Origin: Tersicoccus solisilvae
GTDB taxonomy: Bacteria; Actinomycetota; Actinomycetes; Actinomycetales; Micrococcaceae
Direction: 5' to 3'
DNA: 64,000 bases
NCBI RefSeq assembly: GCF_014643255.1
Contig: NZ_BMJI01000002.1
Span: 1 to 64,000, forward strand
Position numbers and translations under genes: made by a program. The notes beneath the pieces were generated by a model. That model was not told where the DNA came from, did not search any database, and saw only the letters and a program-made list of their open reading frames with translations. Numbering within the stretch: the stretch's first letter is position 1; each line of letters begins with the position of its first letter. Positions 62,090 through 64,000 of the stretch are shown piece by piece.

Positions 62090-62797
62090 GTGATCAGCTC
62101 GCTGCGCGGCACCGTGACCCACGTCGGCCTCACCTCGGCCGTCATCGACGTCAACGGCTTCGGCATGCTCGTCAACGCCACGCCCCAGACCCTCGCCGGC
62201 CTCCGGACGGGGGAGAGCGCCACCGTCGCGACGTCGATGGTGGTGCGCGAGGACTCGATGACGCTCTTCGGCTTCCCCGACGCCGAGCACCGCGAGGTGT
62301 TCGAGACGCTGCTCGGGGTCAGCGGCGTCGGACCCCGGCTCGCCCTCGCCGTCCTCGCCGTCCACGACCCCGAGACCGTCCGCGTCGCCGCTGCCTCGGG
62401 CGACGACAAGGCCTTCAGCAAGGTGCCCGGCATCGGCCCCAAGGGCGCGCGCCGGATCGTCCTCGAACTCGCCGACAAGCTCGTCCCGACGGGCGCCGCG
62501 CCCGTTGCCGCCGCGCCCGCCGGCCCCGTCTGGCAGCCGCAGGTGCTGCAGGCCCTCACTGGGCTGGGCTGGTCGGAGAAGGACGCGACCGCCGCCGTCG
62601 AGTCGGCCACCGCGGACGAGCCGGAGGTCGCCGCCCGCGGCCAGGTCGCCGAGATCCTCCGCCTCACCCTGCGCTGGCTCGGCCAGGACACCGGCCGAGC
62701 CCCCCGCAGCCCGGGCCGCATCACCGGCTCCCGCGGCACCGGCGTGCGGTCCGCCGCGGCCACCGACGACGACGCCGTGGGGGCCGGACGTGGCTGA
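62090..62797 (+). CDS. ruvA: Holliday junction branch migration protein RuvA
   Basis: The 235-residue protein has an N-terminal OB fold ([20 protein letters not shown]), two helix-hairpin-helix motifs ([17 protein letters not shown] and [20 protein letters not shown]) and a C-terminal domain that contacts RuvB ([17 protein letters not shown]). The tail after about 205 is longer than usual. GTG at 62090 has ACAGGAG upstream. It overlaps ruvB by eight bases. Confidence 0.96.
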   Translation: MISSLRGTVTHVGLTSAVIDVNGFGMLVNATPQTLAGLRTGESATVATSMVVREDSMTLFGFPDAEHREVFETLLGVSGVGPRLALAVLAVHDPETVRVAAASGDDKAFSKVPGIGPKGARRIVLELADKLVPTGAAPVAAAPAGPVWQPQVLQALTGLGWSEKDATAAVESATADEPEVAARGQVAEILRLTLRWLGQDTGRAPRSPGRITGSRGTGVRSAAATDDDAVGAGRG

Positions 62798-63917
62798 CCC
62801 TGACGGCGCTCAGCCCGGCGGCGCCGGCGCCCGCATGGTCTCCGCCGACGGGGAACCTGAGGAGCGGATGATCGAGGCCGCCCTGCGGCCGAAGAGCCTC
62901 GACGACTTTGTGGGGCAGCGGCGCGTGCGCGAGCAGCTCTCCCTCGTCCTGGAGGCCTCCCGGATGCGTGGCCGCAGCGCCGATCACGTCCTCCTGTCCG
63001 GCCCGCCGGGTCTGGGCAAGACGACGCTGGCCATGATCATCGCCGCGGAGATGAACGCGCCCCTGCGAATCACCTCCGGCCCGGCCATCCAGCACGCCGG
63101 GGACCTCGCCGCCATCCTGTCGTCGCTGAGCGAGGGGGAGGTGCTCTTCCTCGACGAGATCCACCGCATGTCCCGGCCCGCCGAGGAGATGCTGTACATG
63201 GCGATGGAGGACTTCCGGGTCGACATCGTCGTGGGCAAGGGTGCGGGCGCCACCGCCATTCCGCTGGATCTGCCGCCGTTCACCCTGGTCGGCGCCACCA
63301 CCCGCGCCGGTCTGCTGCCCGGCCCGCTGCGGGACCGGTTCGGCTTCACCGGCCACCTCGAGTTCTACGCCGTCGACGAGCTCGAACGCGTGCTGCGCCG
63401 GTCCGCCGGGCTGATGGACCTCGCCGTCAACTCCGCCGGGTTCGCCGAGATCGCCATGCGGTCCCGCGGCACTCCCCGCATCGCCAACCGGCTGCTGCGC
63501 CGGGTCCGGGACTGGGCCCTGGTGCACGGGGTCGACCAGATCGACTCCCGCGCCGCCTCGGCCGCCCTGGACATGTACGAGGTCGACGCCCGCGGGCTCG
63601 ACCGGCTCGACCGCGCGGTGCTGCAGGCCCTCGTCGGCAAGTTCCACGGCGGCCCGGTCGGCCTGTCCACCCTCGCCATCGCGGTGGGGGAGGAGACCGA
63701 GACGGTGGAGACGGTGGCCGAGCCGTATCTCGTCCGGGAGGGGCTGCTCGGCCGCACCCCGCGCGGGCGGATCGCGATGCCGGCCGCCTACGAGCACCTC
63801 GGCATCGAACCTCCCGCCGGGTACGCCGCCGCCTCGCTGTCGGCGCGGCTCGACGAGGACGTCGCGGCCGGCAGCGGTATGGCCCCGCTGTTCACCGGCG
63901 ACGACGTCGACGGCTGA
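62790..63917 (+). CDS. ruvB: Holliday junction helicase RuvB
   Basis: The 375-residue AAA+ ATPase has [11 protein letters not shown], Walker [13 protein letters not shown], Walker [10 protein letters not shown], sensor 1 GATTRAGLL, the Arg finger [14 protein letters not shown] and sensor 2 [18 protein letters not shown]. The winged helix is at the end ([15 protein letters not shown]). It drives branch migration on RuvA. GTG at 62790 lies inside ruvA. Confidence 0.97.
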   Translation: MADPDGAQPGGAGARMVSADGEPEERMIEAALRPKSLDDFVGQRRVREQLSLVLEASRMRGRSADHVLLSGPPGLGKTTLAMIIAAEMNAPLRITSGPAIQHAGDLAAILSSLSEGEVLFLDEIHRMSRPAEEMLYMAMEDFRVDIVVGKGAGATAIPLDLPPFTLVGATTRAGLLPGPLRDRFGFTGHLEFYAVDELERVLRRSAGLMDLAVNSAGFAEIAMRSRGTPRIANRLLRRVRDWALVHGVDQIDSRAASAALDMYEVDARGLDRLDRAVLQALVGKFHGGPVGLSTLAIAVGEETETVETVAEPYLVREGLLGRTPRGRIAMPAAYEHLGIEPPAGYAAASLSARLDEDVAAGSGMAPLFTGDDVDG

Positions 63918-64000
63918 GGCGGGTGCGCTCCGGGGCGCCGACGCACGTCAGCGCGCCGTCGCCGCGTTCGTCGGTGACGTGGCCTAGACTGGGCCGACAC
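63918..64000 (+). other. Sequence downstream of ruvB
   Basis: This 83-base end of the window holds no gene. A TAGACT hexamer (63985-63990) could be the -10 of the next gene, which in actinobacteria is usually yajC of the Sec system, but no good -35 is seen. Confidence 0.3.

Overview
This is high-GC DNA from an actinobacterium, most likely of the order Micrococcales. The basis is the very high GC content at third codon positions, the frequent GTG starts, and two chromosomal blocks shared widely among Actinomycetota: thrS-HIT-pgsA followed by pdxS, and pdxT-yebC-ruvC-ruvA-ruvB. The genus cannot be read from the sequence. No rRNA, tRNA, CRISPR array, insertion sequence or phage gene was recognised.

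Layout. 1-3.6 kb: the 3' end of a DUF222/HNH nuclease gene with in-frame repeats, a decayed monooxygenase tail, a PdxI-like pyridoxal reductase, a MetE-like barrel protein and a DUF1304 membrane protein. 3.6-4.6 kb: an autoregulated ArsR/SRPBCC pair. 4.6-8.6 kb: a class A penicillin-binding protein coupled to an uncharacterised membrane-anchored protein. 8.7-10.2 kb: a cold shock protein and a fatty acid desaturase. 10.3-14 kb: ChaB, an M20 peptidase, a MoeZ-like sulfur carrier activator and an SDR. 14-21 kb: a complete sialic acid catabolic operon (nanT, nanA, nanK, nanE, nagB, nagA) divergent from a GntR/FCD regulator. 21-29.7 kb: assorted oxidoreductases, a stand-alone maltokinase cap protein, a UvrA-like ATPase, an AraC/VOC pair, a methyltransferase, and three loci of a hairpin-forming repeat. 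29.8-35.1 kb: thrS, an Ap4A-type HIT protein, a CDP-alcohol phosphatidyltransferase, an NmrA-like protein and pdxS. 35.1-59.6 kb: a 24.5-kb accessory block that separates pdxS from pdxT. 59.66-63.9 kb: pdxT, yebC, ruvC, ruvA and ruvB.

The accessory block holds several modules. One is a flavin monooxygenase/hydrolase/reductase operon. Another pairs an M3 peptidase with a small alarmone synthetase. A large AsnB-type asparagine synthetase is fused to a CofE-like (F420-0:gamma-glutamyl ligase-like) domain. A ferric-reductase-like membrane flavoprotein, an FMN-binding protein and ApbE form a flavinylated extracellular redox module. An IclR-linked aromatic set consists of a CalA-like SDR, an aldehyde dehydrogenase, a metallo-beta-lactamase-fold hydrolase, a phthalate-type reductase, a CYP199-like P450 and an MFS porter. 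Two closely matching 20-bp sites (16 of 20 identical) lie in the two control regions of the aromatic set, which suggests one regulator controls both halves.

The most unusual points are the AsnB-CofE fusion, the shared operator of the P450 island, the hairpin repeat family at 24.2-28.7 kb, the pdxS/pdxT split, the secreted protein coupled to the penicillin-binding protein, and a leaderless ArsR promoter whose palindrome spans the start codon. Function calls rest on motif and family recognition by eye; no database search was run.
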